NCBI GenBank assembly: GCA_016748015.1
Contig: JAAOMT010000436.1
Span: 2,163,187 to 2,227,186, forward strand
Length of the DNA: 64,000 nucleotides
From: Geosiphon pyriformis
Lineage: Eukaryota > Glomeromycota > Glomeromycetes > Archaeosporales > Geosiphonaceae
Reading direction: 5' to 3'
A model generated the notes under the pieces. It searched no databases and had not been told where the DNA came from. It saw nothing but the letters and a program-made list of their open reading frames with translations. How positions within the stretch are numbered: the stretch's first letter is position 1; every line of letters begins with the position of its first letter. The translations under genes and the position numbers were made by a program. Shown in pieces: positions 45,238-57,043 of this stretch.

Positions 45238-46072
45238 AGTTGAAATCAACTTAGATAAGACTGAAACAATAGTAATCAGACCCTTCAAAAGGAAATCAAT
45301 GTTGGTTGAGCCACTGAAATTTGGTCCAAACAAACAAATCTTGAAATTGCTGAACTTATCTACATGCACTTAATATTTGGGAGTGTGGATCAAAACAGAC
45401 AGAAAAAATGAAACTGTGCTAAAAATAATAAGATCTGATATTAAAGCAGTATGTAGAATTATTAGGAAAAAACATATCACTGAAAAACAAGCAATTTACA
45501 TTTTTAACAGTGTACTCAGTCCAGCCATAGAATTTAGATCTCAATTGACCCATATTCCGAATAGTTGGGCCAGAAGATAGACTTCAAAGATTTTAGCCAT
45601 TGTAAAGAAAAAGGCAAAACTTTTAATAGATTTTCCAGCCAGTGCCATGTATCATCTGTTTTTGTACAACTTGTTTAAAATTGATAATATGCAAGCAAAA
45701 AACAAGATCACAGATTTGTTGGTTAGATTAAACAGTAATAATATTGCTAGAATGACTACAAAAATCAGACTAGCCAACTTGTAGACACAAAAATGGTTAG
45801 CTTTTAGTATACTAGAATACCCCACTAATGAACAATTTAAGTTAGAAGTTAATCTTATAACAAATATTATGCAGATAATAGAAGAAAGAGGCATCTTATT
45901 TAAAAGCTCTGGTAATACATATGGGGTACCTGAATCTTTAAGACCACATGTATACTTAATTGAGTCTGTTATAGCTTCAAATACAACTTACACTAAAGTT
46001 AAAGGCTTACTAAGAAAGGAGAACATTTTGTATTTGCATCAGGTACAGGCCAAAAATGAATTATTATAAAAA
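45238..46072 (+). mobile_element. LINE-F': 3' fragment of a second LINE family
   Basis: Matches LINE-F from the RT region equivalent to 53329 onward (INLDKTETIVIRP, then RKKHITEKQAIYIFNS). It continues with a C-terminal domain beyond the point where LINE-F itself is cut by Ty3-C. Open pieces are 45377-45580 and 45869-46069, ending near an A-run at 46070. It gives the only view of the LINE-F C-terminus. Confidence 0.65.
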
Positions 46073-46240
46073 AAAATGAACAGAATGATCATTAAAGATT
46101 GTTTTATAAACAAAATCTAAAAACTTTTTTCTCTCTTTAACTGCTACCATATAATTTACTATGTTTCAAATTTAGAAATTAAGTTTTTACAAAAAATTTT
46201 TTATTTATAATATATTATTATTTTCACAACAGACTTAAAA

Positions 46241-48512
46241 GTGTCTGACAATAATACCAACAGTAAAATGACACCAGTTATGCAAAAAAGTACAAGTAAA
46301 GAGACTATTGACAGTAAAGACCAAGTGGAGAGAAACATAGCTTCTACTACAGATAAAAGAGAAAATAATACAACTATACCAAATACAACAACAGTAGAAC
46401 CAACAAGGCTTACTACACCTCTATTCAGATTTGTAACTGTTGACAGACCATTTGGAAGTGTGGATACAAGCAGTAAAGATGACACACCCTTCAGAATAGT
46501 CAACACATTGAAAAGAACAGCTTTATACAGAAGAGCGGCAGATTTTTCTCTAGTAATGACCAATAGACTAGAGAAAAAAACTAATAAAAAATACAGACAC
46601 ATTAGAAGAATAAGTGTAAAAAATCTAACTGAAAGATTCAACCAAGTTATTAAAGAAGATTTATTTGAAAACACAACTGGCCAAACCGACAACTTTGTCT
46701 TGCAACCAATGTTTAACAAAAGAGGAAATAGCAACAAATTTCAAATAAAAGCTTGAACTAGTGAAAAGAGGGCCTCAAAGTCCCTGAAAAAAATTGGAAA
46801 AACCTTTAAAAGCTCCTAATAGAGATAGTAAAAGAGCTGTGCAGATAGAAACAGCTCTGAAAAAATGCAACCCTAATATTTTGAACAGGATTAACAGTGG
46901 AAATTCTGTGGTAGAAATTGAAAAGCAAATGGACAATTCATTTGATACAAACAAAGATAAAGCCAATCCAAATAACATCATAGAAGACATAGAAGACTCT
47001 GAATCAGCAAAATAAAAAGTTCATATCCAGGACAATATAGTAGTAAATCACTTGGCAAAAAACCCATGTTTATGGAACCAAACTATGAGAAAGAATGGAA
47101 AACTGTGGTTTATAAAACCAAAAGACATGTGCTCTTTGTGCAGACAGTAGATATACCAGAAAAAATCATGGAGAAGAAAGTGAGGTGAATTTACCATCTT
47201 TTGGAGGATGTCAGTTATCTCTTGAGAGCTGTAATGGCAAGAAACTAAGAAATCTGAATGGATTTCTTCCAAGTGGCTGGAAGAGATTAGACCAGAGAAA
47301 TACAAGCAAGTAAAAAGATTGAATCATTTCTAATGGTTACACATGGTATTACCAATCAGATGGCTGGTTAAAGAAAAGTTTTGGTAAGAAATATCCTCTT
47401 AGAAATCTCAGACAGAGAAGTGAAAGCTGCTATGAAAAAATTTGGCGAAATAAAGAAAGTTCAAATCAAAATAGCTGGAAAATAGCAATCTGCAGTGGTT
47501 GAATACAGCAACCAAGAAAAGGCAACCAGAGCTGTAAACCAATGGTCAATCATGGTCAGGAAAGATGCAGTCAGAATTTATCTAATGGTTGAGACCCAGA
47601 AAATTATTAAGCAAAGGAAAACCTGAGAAGCCAAACTAGTAGGTTTACCACAAAATTGTACTGCTCACTACTTGAGCACCACTCTGGATTAGATTAAAGC
47701 CCGATTTTGCTTCATCCCAAAAACTAACAAGAACTACACAAAGATGGACTGTGTTTATATAGAATTTAACAGTAAAGTTAGTTGCAACAATACTACCAAA
47801 AAGCCATTGGTAATTGGAGACACACTGGTTTCCTGGGTGCTCACTAATGCCAAAAAGTGCCACTTTTGTTACCAAGTAGGGCATTTGGTCTCCAAATGTC
47901 CAACTCTACAAAGGAAAAAAGAGGAAGATATCAAAAAAATTACCAACAATATTAGATTGGCAAAACTGTATGTTAAGAGAAATGTTTCAGAGAAAAATGT
48001 CAAGGCTTTTGGTAGAAAATCATATGCCAAAATGGCTGCACTTAGACTGCCTCATAATCTGAACAGCTCAAATCCAAACAAATCCCAAAAACCTGATTCA
48101 TATGTAAATAATAAAGAAAACCAACTGAAAAAAGAAGGAGTCAACCAACCATGAAAGACTGAAATTAATGAGTTGAGACTACAAGTTGATGAAATGGCCA
48201 AACTGCTGAGTGCAGTAGCTGCCAAACTTGGAGTAATAGTAGAGAAGAAAAAGAACAGAATGGTCACTCAACAGCAAAGTCACAATACAAAGAGAAAAAA
48301 AAAAGGTGGAAAGTAGGATACCAAGCCAGAATACTACATTCAAGTCTAACTTGGCAGAGAAAAATGAGCCATACAATTCAAAAAGAGAAATCAAGGAAAT
48401 TAAAAAATTGTTGAAATCCATTATGGAATTACTAAAGCAAGTAAAAAAACAAGGTGGCTGGAGCAGTTTTATTGCTGGAGAAACTAAATCTATGGAAACA
48501 GATAATGTGTAG
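46241..48512 (+). pseudogene. LINE-F ORF1
   Basis: The first piece (46241-46756) is Thr/Asn-rich and ends with basic residues. A frame change leads to 46794-47015. An RRM-like segment lies at about 47380-47560 (KKFGEIKKVQIKI, then QSAVVEYSNQ). The CCHC knuckle CHFCYQVGHLVSKC is in the open piece 47744-48154, followed by a KSYAKMA motif. A coiled-coil-like end lies at 48306-48512 (KREIKEIKKLLKSIMELLK). Several stops and shifts separate these. It would be the RNA-binding chaperone of the element. Confidence 0.7.
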
Positions 48513-48536
48513 CACATCTAATTCAATAATAATACT

Positions 48537-49253
48537 TGTAAAATTGGTACTATTAGAGGACTTAATAATCCTGACAAAGCTGAAGAGGTGCTACAATGGT
48601 GTATTAAAGAACAATTTGACTTTGTGATTATTATGGAAACTAAACTGACTCCACCCAAAGAAAAGAGTGTATTTTTTGGCTTTGATAATTATCATGCCTT
48701 TTGGGAATCAAGTGCTAAGAAACAAATGAGAACTGGGGTTGATATACTAGTCAGAAAATATTAGATACACTATGTGAAAACAATCAAGGGATACTATAGA
48801 AGGCTGTTACATTTGGTGTTGAAATTTAGAGGTAAGATCAGTGTGCATATAGTTGGGCTGTACATGCTTGCTTCCAAATTACATATAAAGAAAGCAGCAG
48901 CCAAAGAAATTAGGAAACTGCTGGAAAACATAGTACAAAACAAAAAGATAATTATAGTAATAGGTAATTTGAATGAAAATCTGACATCCAAATCATTTAA
49001 AAAAACTTTTGCTACAAACAGAGTCAAAGCATATCATACTGCTACAACATTACAACATATGAATTTAGTGGATACACATGGAGTATATACAACAAACAAT
49101 CCAGAAAAGACATGGGCATCAAATAAAGTACAAAGAAGATTAGACTATGTTTTTACTGATGCAATTACAGTTTCACTGGTCACAAACATTGAGGTAATTA
49201 ATGTTAATGAATCATTCAACACTAATCACAAAGCAGTAGTAACAATTATCTGA
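48537..49253 (+). pseudogene. LINE-F APE-type endonuclease
   Basis: One frame with a single stop (TAG 48762). It begins with the RGLNN/METKL motifs (catalytic Asn and Glu region), followed by GNLNEN where GDFN is usual (Asp to Asn), RLDYVFTD, and a terminal TNHKAV where SDH is usual (His kept, Asp to Asn). The nuclease would nick target DNA for target-primed reverse transcription. The changed residues make this copy inactive. Confidence 0.7.
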
Positions 49254-49362
49254 TCTGACAAAATATTGGCAGACACTAAAAAATCTAGATCAGAAAGAAA
49301 GAAGAGTAGTACAAACATTAATTCAAGCTCAAAAAACTCTTTTTCTTCTAATTTTCATAACC

Positions 49363-51313
49363 ACAAATAGAGCTAAGAATAAAAAAGTTGCAAACATTAC
49401 TTTTCTTATAGTAACTATTAAAGTTTTAACACAAGAGAGTCTCTCTGTTATTGAAGCAGCTAGACAAAACATTCTGGCAATATTTCCTTTAAAAAATATT
49501 AGTGAAAAGCTGCATTTAGTGGCTTCTGGTTTATTTGCTTCTCCTTTGGCTGGAAGTTCTTCTCCAGTCAAAGTTCTTTTAAAAAGACACACTCAAATTA
49601 GTCCCAGTGTTGTTTCTACTACTTCAAAAAGCCCAAAAATTTTTAATAACAGACCAGTCAACAAGTTGGTCTTTCCTGTTCTCACCACTTCCACTATTAC
49701 TTCTACTACTACTGCTTCACAAATGGCCACAAAAACAAAAAAATTCCAAAAAACAGCAGCAGACAGTCACAACTGCTATGATTACACTGAACTCTTTTGT
49801 GGTTCCAGATGAGATCTTTGGTAAGATCTTCATAGCAGCAGCCAGCCCTCTTCCTGATATAGATGGCAACAGCAGCAGCACATCTTCCAAGATGAGCCAA
49901 GATCAACCACTGACTGTGTTGCCAGATGTGATACTCTTTAGCAGATTATTACCAATTCCAGTAGCAAAACAGTCCATCAATCTAGATGACCTCAAAGATT
50001 GGACTGATCAAATGGAAATAGAATCAACTGTCTCTCCCCCAGTTTTTGGTGCTGCTGATGGTGATGCTTGGAAGAATGTGAATGGTTGTCAGAGGTTCTC
50101 TGGTTGGGTGGCCTTCAATTTAGTACTTGGTGCCATATTTAAGATCAAAATGGCCCTGCTTGGTTCCTTGTTTCAGTTGCTGTCTGGTTGTATTGGGCTT
50201 AAGTCAGTTTCACAAGATGCTATTAAGTTGTTTTGTGTGGAATTTGCATCTCAAGAAAGCCTAAATAATGCCACCAAAGTGGCCATCAGTGATGAGGTTT
50301 TTTTGATCACTCTTAAGATTGCACAGTCTTCTGATGTGGCCTCTGTTTCTTCCCCTTCTTTATCAGTTGTACTGCGTGATATACCTTTGGGTACCTCTTC
50401 TAATAATATTAAAACTGCTCTTGGCATTTTCGGTGTTATTACTTCTGTTAAGTTGAAGCCTGCTGGCTTATGGTAATACACTGTGGTTAATTTTAAGGAC
50501 ATTTTTTCTGCTGTTGCTGCTTTTTCTAACTGGTCTATATTGGTCATAAAAGATAGTGTTAGGATTCTTCCCATCACCAACCAAAAGGAGATTATTTCCT
50601 TAAGAGATGCATTCAAAGTTAAGTTGGTCAATCTTCTATTTGGCTGTACTGCCTTTAAGATAAGTAATTTGGTCTCCCAAGTTGGTAGCTGTACATGTTT
50701 CATTTCTCACTCTTCTGAATCTTATTAACATTAATGCTTTGCTGTGGTTACCTTTGATTCTCTGGAATCTCTGAATGTTGCTGTGTCAAAAACTGGTACC
50801 TTGCATGACTGTCACATCTGGTGGGAAACTCCTGGATGTCACCACTGCTACAAGTGTCAAGACTTGAATCATTTGGCTGTGGACTGCAAGAAGTTGTTTT
50901 TTCTCTCACCTAAACTCTCTTCCAACACTTTTAGTGGCCCCAAAAATTTTAAATCTTCATTTGTTGAATCTAAATCTTATGCCAAGACTGCTGCTTTTGT
51001 GGTTCTTTCTGGTGCTGCTGCTGCTGATATGAACTTGAATTTTGATAGTCCTCCCAAAACTGTGACACCCATGTTGCTTGCTGTTTCTTCTGTTCCCAAT
51101 TTTGCTGTTGAATTTAGGTTGGCTTCTCTTGAATCCCATCTTGGTAAACTATCTGTGTTGATAAAGTTTTTAGTTGAATCTGTTGGTGCTCTGGTTGCAT
51201 TGGTTACCAAATTGCTGTCTACTCCATCTGCCATAGATGTGTTAGTTAAGAAATGTGTGAATGAATTGGCTAAGCAAAACAAAGACTTGGCTGCTGTTAC
51301 CACCATAATATAG
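49363..51313 (+). pseudogene. GagR1 ORF1-like protein
   Basis: Homologous throughout to GagR2. The start codon is changed (ACA where GagR2 has ATG). A frame shift lies in an A-run near 49740. The longest pieces are 49607-50476, 50483-50728 and 50744-51313, all in one frame and separated by stops at 50474 (CAA to TAA) and near 50726. It carries an RRM-like segment (LRDIPLGTSSNNIKTALG), a CCHC-type knuckle (CHHCYKCQDLNHLAVDC) and a Leu/Val-rich coiled coil. Confidence 0.7.
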
Positions 51314-51624
51314 AATAAAATAACACGCCTTGAGAAAATATGTGAACAGATTAGATGTTGATAACATGGTTAATAATATTGATGATGATGATGATGATAA
51401 AGATTTTTCAGTTTATGATAATACCTTCAATGTCATGATGCACTTATGGAAAGATCAGCCTTTCAGAATCAAATTCAGTCCTGATTAGACTGCTAAGTAG
51501 ATGAGTGGTATAATTAAAAATAGTCATGAGCTTGTTAGTATTATAGATAAGATGTATGAATTAGATATGTTTGATATATTAAGTAACAAAAGTAGTACTA
51601 GCATATAGTTAGAGCTTTTCGCTT

Positions 51625-51636
51625 GTGGTTAGCCAC
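51625..51636 (+). repeat. GagR1 3' hairpin
   Basis: GTGG-TTAG-CCAC, a perfect 4-bp stem about 110 bp before the poly(A). Same position and form as in LINE-B, LINE-C and GagR2. Confidence 0.6.
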
Positions 51637-53720
51637 ATCTTGTGATTTTTGTATTATTGGGTGAGCTGGCTTTGTGAAACCACCATATTACTGTGACTTA
51701 ACTAATAAATGACCAGCATGACTACATATTAACATAAAAAAAAAAGAAGAGTAGCACAATTATAATTGATGTTAAAAAAGCATCTGATCAATTAACAAAT
51801 GAAGCACAAAAAAATTAATAGATAACAGCAATGATGATCTAAACCAAATGTGGCTTACAATCAAGGAGACTGTGTTACAAGCTGTTAACTGCCTACCAAA
51901 AAGAAAAATAGAAGCCTGATCTGTACACACAAAGAAAGAATGCTTGGATTACAAGCTTATAAACAAATAAGAGTAAACAATATAGATATGCATAATAACA
52001 ATGTTATACAGCTGTTAGCTAAATAAAAACAGCTGAAACCTGAAGTAGTAATTGCATATCTGATGACTCTCCCAAAAGATAAGCTTATTTCAAAATTACT
52101 TAACATCAAAAAAAAATACAGATCAATACTGCATGCCAGAATCAGACTACAACAGCAGAGACAAATAGTGGACAATATCATCAAAAGACAACAAAACTTT
52201 GAACTAAACAAAAGAGCTATGATCAAAAGCATTCTGAACAGAAAAAAACAAAGAATTGTACTGAATCATGTCATTGAAAAAGGCAAATTTTATGATGATT
52301 CTGATGAGATCAAGAAGCTAGTAAACAAAAAAGCTCAAGGTTAGACTAGAACAAGAATTCTTGAACCTGAACTGTGGAAGAGTTAGGAATACAGGTTTAA
52401 GCCAATTAAGAGCATCCCAGATCATGTCTTTAATAGTGTAATGGCTGAAATAACAAATAAGGAATTTGAACACATATTGAGCCATACACCTCATAACAAA
52501 GCTTCTGGCCCATCAAACATTCAAGCTGAACTCTGGAAGAAAGCCAGGCCTAATACCAAGTCCAAACTGAGAACATTGCTTAATGCTTACATAGATGCAA
52601 CTAACATGCCTGAAGAGTAAAGAATAGCACAAGTCATACTAATTCCAAAGCCAAAAAAATGGGGTGGCAATATTGACATCACCAGACCAATCACACTAAT
52701 TGAGAGTACTAGAAAAATCTTAATGAAAATTTTAATTGCAAAAATATTAAAGGCATGTAAGCTTCACAATGTCCTAAAAAGTTACAACACCTCAATTCTA
52801 AAAAATACCTCCACAGCAGTGCCAATTTATGTAATTAATGCTGTTGTTGAGCATGCAAGAAAATTTGGTAACAAAGCTTGGTTTACATTTTAGGACATAA
52901 AAAAGGCATACAACTCAGTAGGATGGAAACCCATAGAAGCTGCACTAAAAAAGATCAAGATAAATAATAAGTTTACTGAGTTATTTGGCTTGATACACAA
53001 CAATAAAAGCAATAGGATCATAACTGAGTTTGGTCTAAGTAACAAATATCAAGTACAAGATGGACTGGATCAGAGGGAAACAAGCTCATCCATTATGTGA
53101 AGGATTTTTTATAACCCCTTACTGTGTGAAATTAATAAGGCCAATTATAATTAAGGATACAAATTAACAGCTAAGTAAAAAAAGTAGGACAATCAATCTG
53201 ACACACAATCTCTAACAGTATCAGTAAACCACTTAGTCTTTGTTGATAACACAGTGTGAATAGCTAACTTAAGACAAGAGATACAGAGTATTCTGAACAC
53301 AACCAGTTTTTTCTTTAAAATAGTGGATATTGAGATCAACTTAGATAAGACTAAAACAATGGTAGTCAGACCCTAAAAAAAAGAAATTATTGTTGGTAGA
53401 GCTACTGAAATTTGGGCCAAATAAACAACCCTTAAAATTGTTGGATCTATCTACATGCACCTAATATTTGGGGGTGTGAATCAGGGCAGATAGAAAAAAT
53501 GAAACTATGCTAAAAATGATAGAATCCAATATTAAAGTAGTGTATAGAGTTATTAGGAAGAAACACATCACTGAAAAACAGGCAATTTACATTTTTAACA
53601 GTTTTTTTTTTTTTTTTTTTTTTTTGTTAACATGTAGCCATGCCGGTCATTTATTAATTATTTCACAGTAATGTGGCAGTTTTATAAAGCCAGTTCACCC
53701 AATAATACATATTACAAGAT

Positions 53721-53732
53721 GTGGCTAACCAC
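53721..53732 (-). repeat. GagR2 3' hairpin
   Basis: Read on the minus strand as GTGG-TTAG-CCAC, identical to GagR1. Confidence 0.6.
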
Positions 53733-53907
53733 AAGTAGAAAGCCCTAACTACACGCTAGTACTACCTTTGCTACCTAATGTATTAAACATATCTAATTCA
53801 TATATCTTACCCATAATGCATACAAGTTCATGACTACTCTTAACAAAACTGCTCATCCACTTAGCAGTCTGATCTGGATCAGACTTGATATTAGAGGATT
53901 GAACTTT

Positions 53908-56013
53908 TCATAACTCTATCATCACATTAAATGTATCATCATAAACCGAAAAATCTTTAGCATCACCATCATTATCATCATCATCATTATCATCATCATT
54001 ATCATCATCATTATCATCCATGTCTTCATCATCAGATATGTTATAGTGTACCTTTCCACTCCTCAACTTGAGGGCCCCCACTTCTTTTTGCAGCACAGAA
54101 GCCACAGCATAAACAGCCTTAATTTGGTTTCCCAATCCAATCACACTTTCCTTTATTGCCTCTGCCATAACTGGTGGAGTAAACAATAACATAGTAACCA
54201 ATGCAACCAAAGAACCCACAGGCTCAACTATAGATTTGATCAACAAAGACAGTTCACTAAGTTGGATTTCCAGAGAAGCCAACCTAGCATTAACAGCAAC
54301 ATCTAAACCAGAGGAGGCAACCGGCAACAGTGGCACCACAACTTTGGAGGAGATACTGAAAGCCAGATTCATGTTAGCAGCAGCAGCAACAGGAGGAACC
54401 ACAAAGGTGGCAGCTTTGGCATAAGATTTAGCTCCAACAAGAAATGACTTGAAAATGATGGGACCACCAGCAGAATTAGAAGAGAGTTTGGGAGGGAGAG
54501 GTGACAACACCTTGCAGTCCACAGCCAAATGATCTAAATTTTGACATCTATAGCAGCGACGACATCCAGGAGTTTTCCACCAGATGCGGCAGCCACGTAA
54601 GGTACTGGTTTTTGAAACAGCAGTGTTCAAAGATTCCAAAGAGCCAAAGATCACTACTGCAAAGCGTTAATGTCGATAGGAATCAGGGAAGCGGAAAATG
54701 AAACATGTATGGCCACCAACTTGGGAGACCAGATCACTTATCTCAAATGCAATGCAGCCAAATGGAAGATTAACCAGCTTAGCTTTGAAAGCATCTCTTG
54801 AGGAGATAACCTCCTTTTGGTTGGCAATGGGAAGAATCCTAACACTATCTTTTCTGACCAACACAGATCAGTTAGAGAGAGCAGCAGCAGCAGAAGAAAT
54901 GTCCTTAAAGGTAACCACAGCATATTGTCATAAGCCAACAGGCTTCAACTTAACAGAAGTGACAACACCAAAAATGCCAAGAGCAGATTTGATGTCATCA
55001 GAAGAGACACCCAAGGGTACATCTCGCAGTGTAACTGACAAAGAAAGGGAGGAAACAGAGGCCACTCCTGAAGACTGTGCAATCTTAAGAGTGGTCAAAA
55101 AAATCTCATCACCAATGGCCACTTTGGTAGCACCATTTAGATACTCCTGAGATGCAAATTCCACACAAAACAACTTGACAGCATCTTGTGAAACAGATTT
55201 AAGTCCAATACAACCAGGCAGCAACTGAAACAAAGAACTAAGCAAAGCCATCTTGATCTTAAACATAGCACCAGGTACAAGATTGGAGGCCACCCAACCA
55301 GAGAACTTTTGACGTCCATTCACATTCATCCAAGCACCAACATCAGATGCACCAGAAACTGGGGGGGGAACAGTTGATTCCATTTCCATCTGATCAGCCC
55401 AATCTTTGAGATCATTTGGATTGATAGACTGTTTTGCTACTGGAATTGGTGATAATCTGCTGGAGGGTAGTTGATCTTGGCCCATCTTGGGAGATGTGCT
55501 GCTGCTGTTGCCATCCATATCAGGAATAGGGCTGGCTGCTACTGTGGAGATCTTACTGAAGATCTCATCTGGAATCACAAAGGAGTTCAGTGTGACCATG
55601 GCAGTTGCGACTGTCTGCTGCTGTTTTTTGGGATTTTTTGTTTTTGCGGCCATTTGTGAAGCAGTAGTAGTAGAAGTAGTAGTGGGAGTGGTGAGAGCAG
55701 AAAAGACCAACTTGTTGACTGGTCTGTTATTAAAAATCTTTGGGCTCTTTGAAGTGGTAGAGACAACACTAGGACTAATCTGAGTGTGCCTTTTTGAAGG
55801 AACTTTGACTGGAGAAGAACTTCCAGCCAAAGGTAAAGAAAATGAACCAGAAGCTGCTAAAGACAGCTTATTACTATTATTTTTTAAAGGAAATGTTGCC
55901 AGAACGTTTTGTCTAGCTGCTTCAATAACAGAGAGACCCTCTCGTGTTGAAACTTTATTAGTTACTATAGGAAAAGTAACATTTGCAACTTTTTTACTCT
56001 TAGTTCTATTCAT
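53908..56013 (-). CDS. GagR2 ORF1-like RNA-binding protein, two in-frame stops
   Basis: A 702-codon frame from ATG 56013 (MNRTKSKK; the frame is open a little upstream but this ATG aligns best with LINE ORF1 starts) to 53908. It is broken only by TGA at 54928 (TGG to TGA) and a TAA near 54655. The N-terminus is basic, with a Ser/Thr/Pro-rich region to about residue 150. An RRM-like segment begins near residue 323 (LRDVPLGVSSDDIKSALG). A CCHC knuckle lies near residue 484 (CYRCQNLDHLAVDC), then a KSYAKAA motif, a coiled coil and an Asp/Asn-rich tail. It resembles the ORF1 proteins of LINE-C and LINE-F. It probably coats its own RNA, while RT must come from another element. Confidence 0.75.
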
Positions 56014-56301
56014 GGTCATGAAATTTAGGAAAGAAAGAGTTTTTTTTTGGCTGTACATTTTCAACAGTGTACTCAGTTCAGCAATAGAATTTAGATCTCA
56101 ATTGACCTATATTCCAAATAGCTGGGCCAGAAGATAGATTTTAAAGATCTCAACCACTATAAAGAAGAAGGCAAAACTTTCAGTAGATTTCCCAGCCAGT
56201 GCCATATATCACTCATCTTTGTACAACTTGTTCAAAATTGATGATATACTAGCAAAAAGCAAAATCACAGATTTGTTGATTAGATTAAATAGTAATGATA
56301 T

Positions 56302-56991
56302 TGTTATGGTTGAAACCCATAGTTTTTATTAGTTATCACATATATTAGTTACTGATGTTATATAATTAGCCATCCTATTTTTAGATAGTGATTGTTGACC
56401 TGATCAATGACCTGACCGTTGACCTGATCATTGACCTGATCATTGACCTGATCGTTGACCTGGTCGTTGACCACTTTAGATAGCTATATAAGCAATGATT
56501 CCCTTAGCTGTAGAAAGACATGATCAAAGTAATGAAATAAAACAATATTAATTACTTCTTCTCATATCGCTTATTTCCCTTTCCTTACCTTCAAGTATCT
56601 ACTTGTTGGCATTCACATACCTTATCTTTTCCCCTTCTTGATTTGTATTTGTTAGAATTAGCCTAAGAAGCAGTTGGCTTGCTCTTGTAATTCATTGAAT
56701 AAAGAAACAATTGAAAAGCACAATGATACCTGTTATTGATTCTAAGAATCGCTGAGTTGAGACATAAAATAATAGCAGCAGTGTTATCTTGTTGACAATC
56801 ACGGACTATCCCTCTACCTTCAGATTTAAGAAAAGATTAGCGACTGTGATTTTTATGAAACTGATCATGCACATTGAATTCCTACTTATTCAATTTGCTC
56901 CCTTATTGTAATTCCCTCTTTGTTTATTTCCATTACCATACAATACTGTTCTCCCTTGCTATCCATTAGCTTGTTACTCCAACCCGTAACA
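56302..56991 (+). repeat. Ty3-C 5' LTR
   Basis: 690 bp, TGTTAT...GTAACA, with six 12-bp U3 units. A primer-binding-site-like TGGTGCTCCCTG follows at 56998. Confidence 0.9.
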
Positions 56992-57043
56992 TAAAAGTGG
57001 TGCTCCCTGTGAGGTTGTCAAAATTCACTTATTCCCTCATTGT

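Larger units (their letters stand above)
49327..51745 (+). mobile_element. GagR1: ORF1-only poly(A) retroposon
   Basis: About 2.4 kb, starting just upstream of an ORF1-like frame and ending in a 3' UTR with a hairpin and a 10-base A-run (51736-51745). Flanks carry AGAAGAGTAGTACAA (49300-49314) and AGAAGAGTAGCACAA (51745-51759), a target duplication of at least 15 bp with one mismatch. No endonuclease or RT is present. It is inserted in the LINE-F ORF2 in the same orientation. Confidence 0.75.
53602..56053 (-). mobile_element. GagR2: near-intact ORF1-only poly(A) retroposon
   Basis: 2452 bp. On the plus strand it starts with 24 T residues (53602-53625), the poly(A) tail. The target duplication is TACATTTTTAACAG (53588-53601) and TACATTTTCAACAG (56054-56067), 14 bp with one mismatch. 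It is inserted in LINE-F in opposite orientation. The uninterrupted target can be read in LINE-F' at about 45498-45511. It contains only an ORF1-type gene. Confidence 0.85.
46073..56301 (+). mobile_element. LINE-F: LINE carrying three nested insertions
   Basis: ORF1 (46241-48512), endonuclease (48537-49253), RT (51760-53587) and thumb (56068-56301) form one plus-strand LINE once GagR1 (49327-51745) and GagR2 (53602-56053) are removed. Its end is cut by Ty3-C at 56302. It is a different family from LINE-A/B/C but has a similar RRM-CCHC ORF1. Confidence 0.8.
51760..56301 (+). pseudogene. LINE-F reverse transcriptase (split by GagR2)
   Basis: After the GagR1 insertion the frame resumes with the linker (52063-52344), then HNKASGPSNIQAELWKK and DIKKAYNSVGW (first Asp motif, about 52900). 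The second motif reads FVDN (about 53240), so the second Asp is lost. Thumb sequence runs to 53587 and continues at 56068 (VLSSAIEFRSQLTYIP) to 56301. Stops at 52341, 52375, 52618, 52894 and later make it inactive. Confidence 0.7.

Noticed and set aside
46201-46737. 178-codon hydrophobic open frame on the minus strand
   Set aside because: It is the exact antisense of the Thr/Asn-rich LINE-F ORF1; the hydrophobicity comes from reading that strand backwards.
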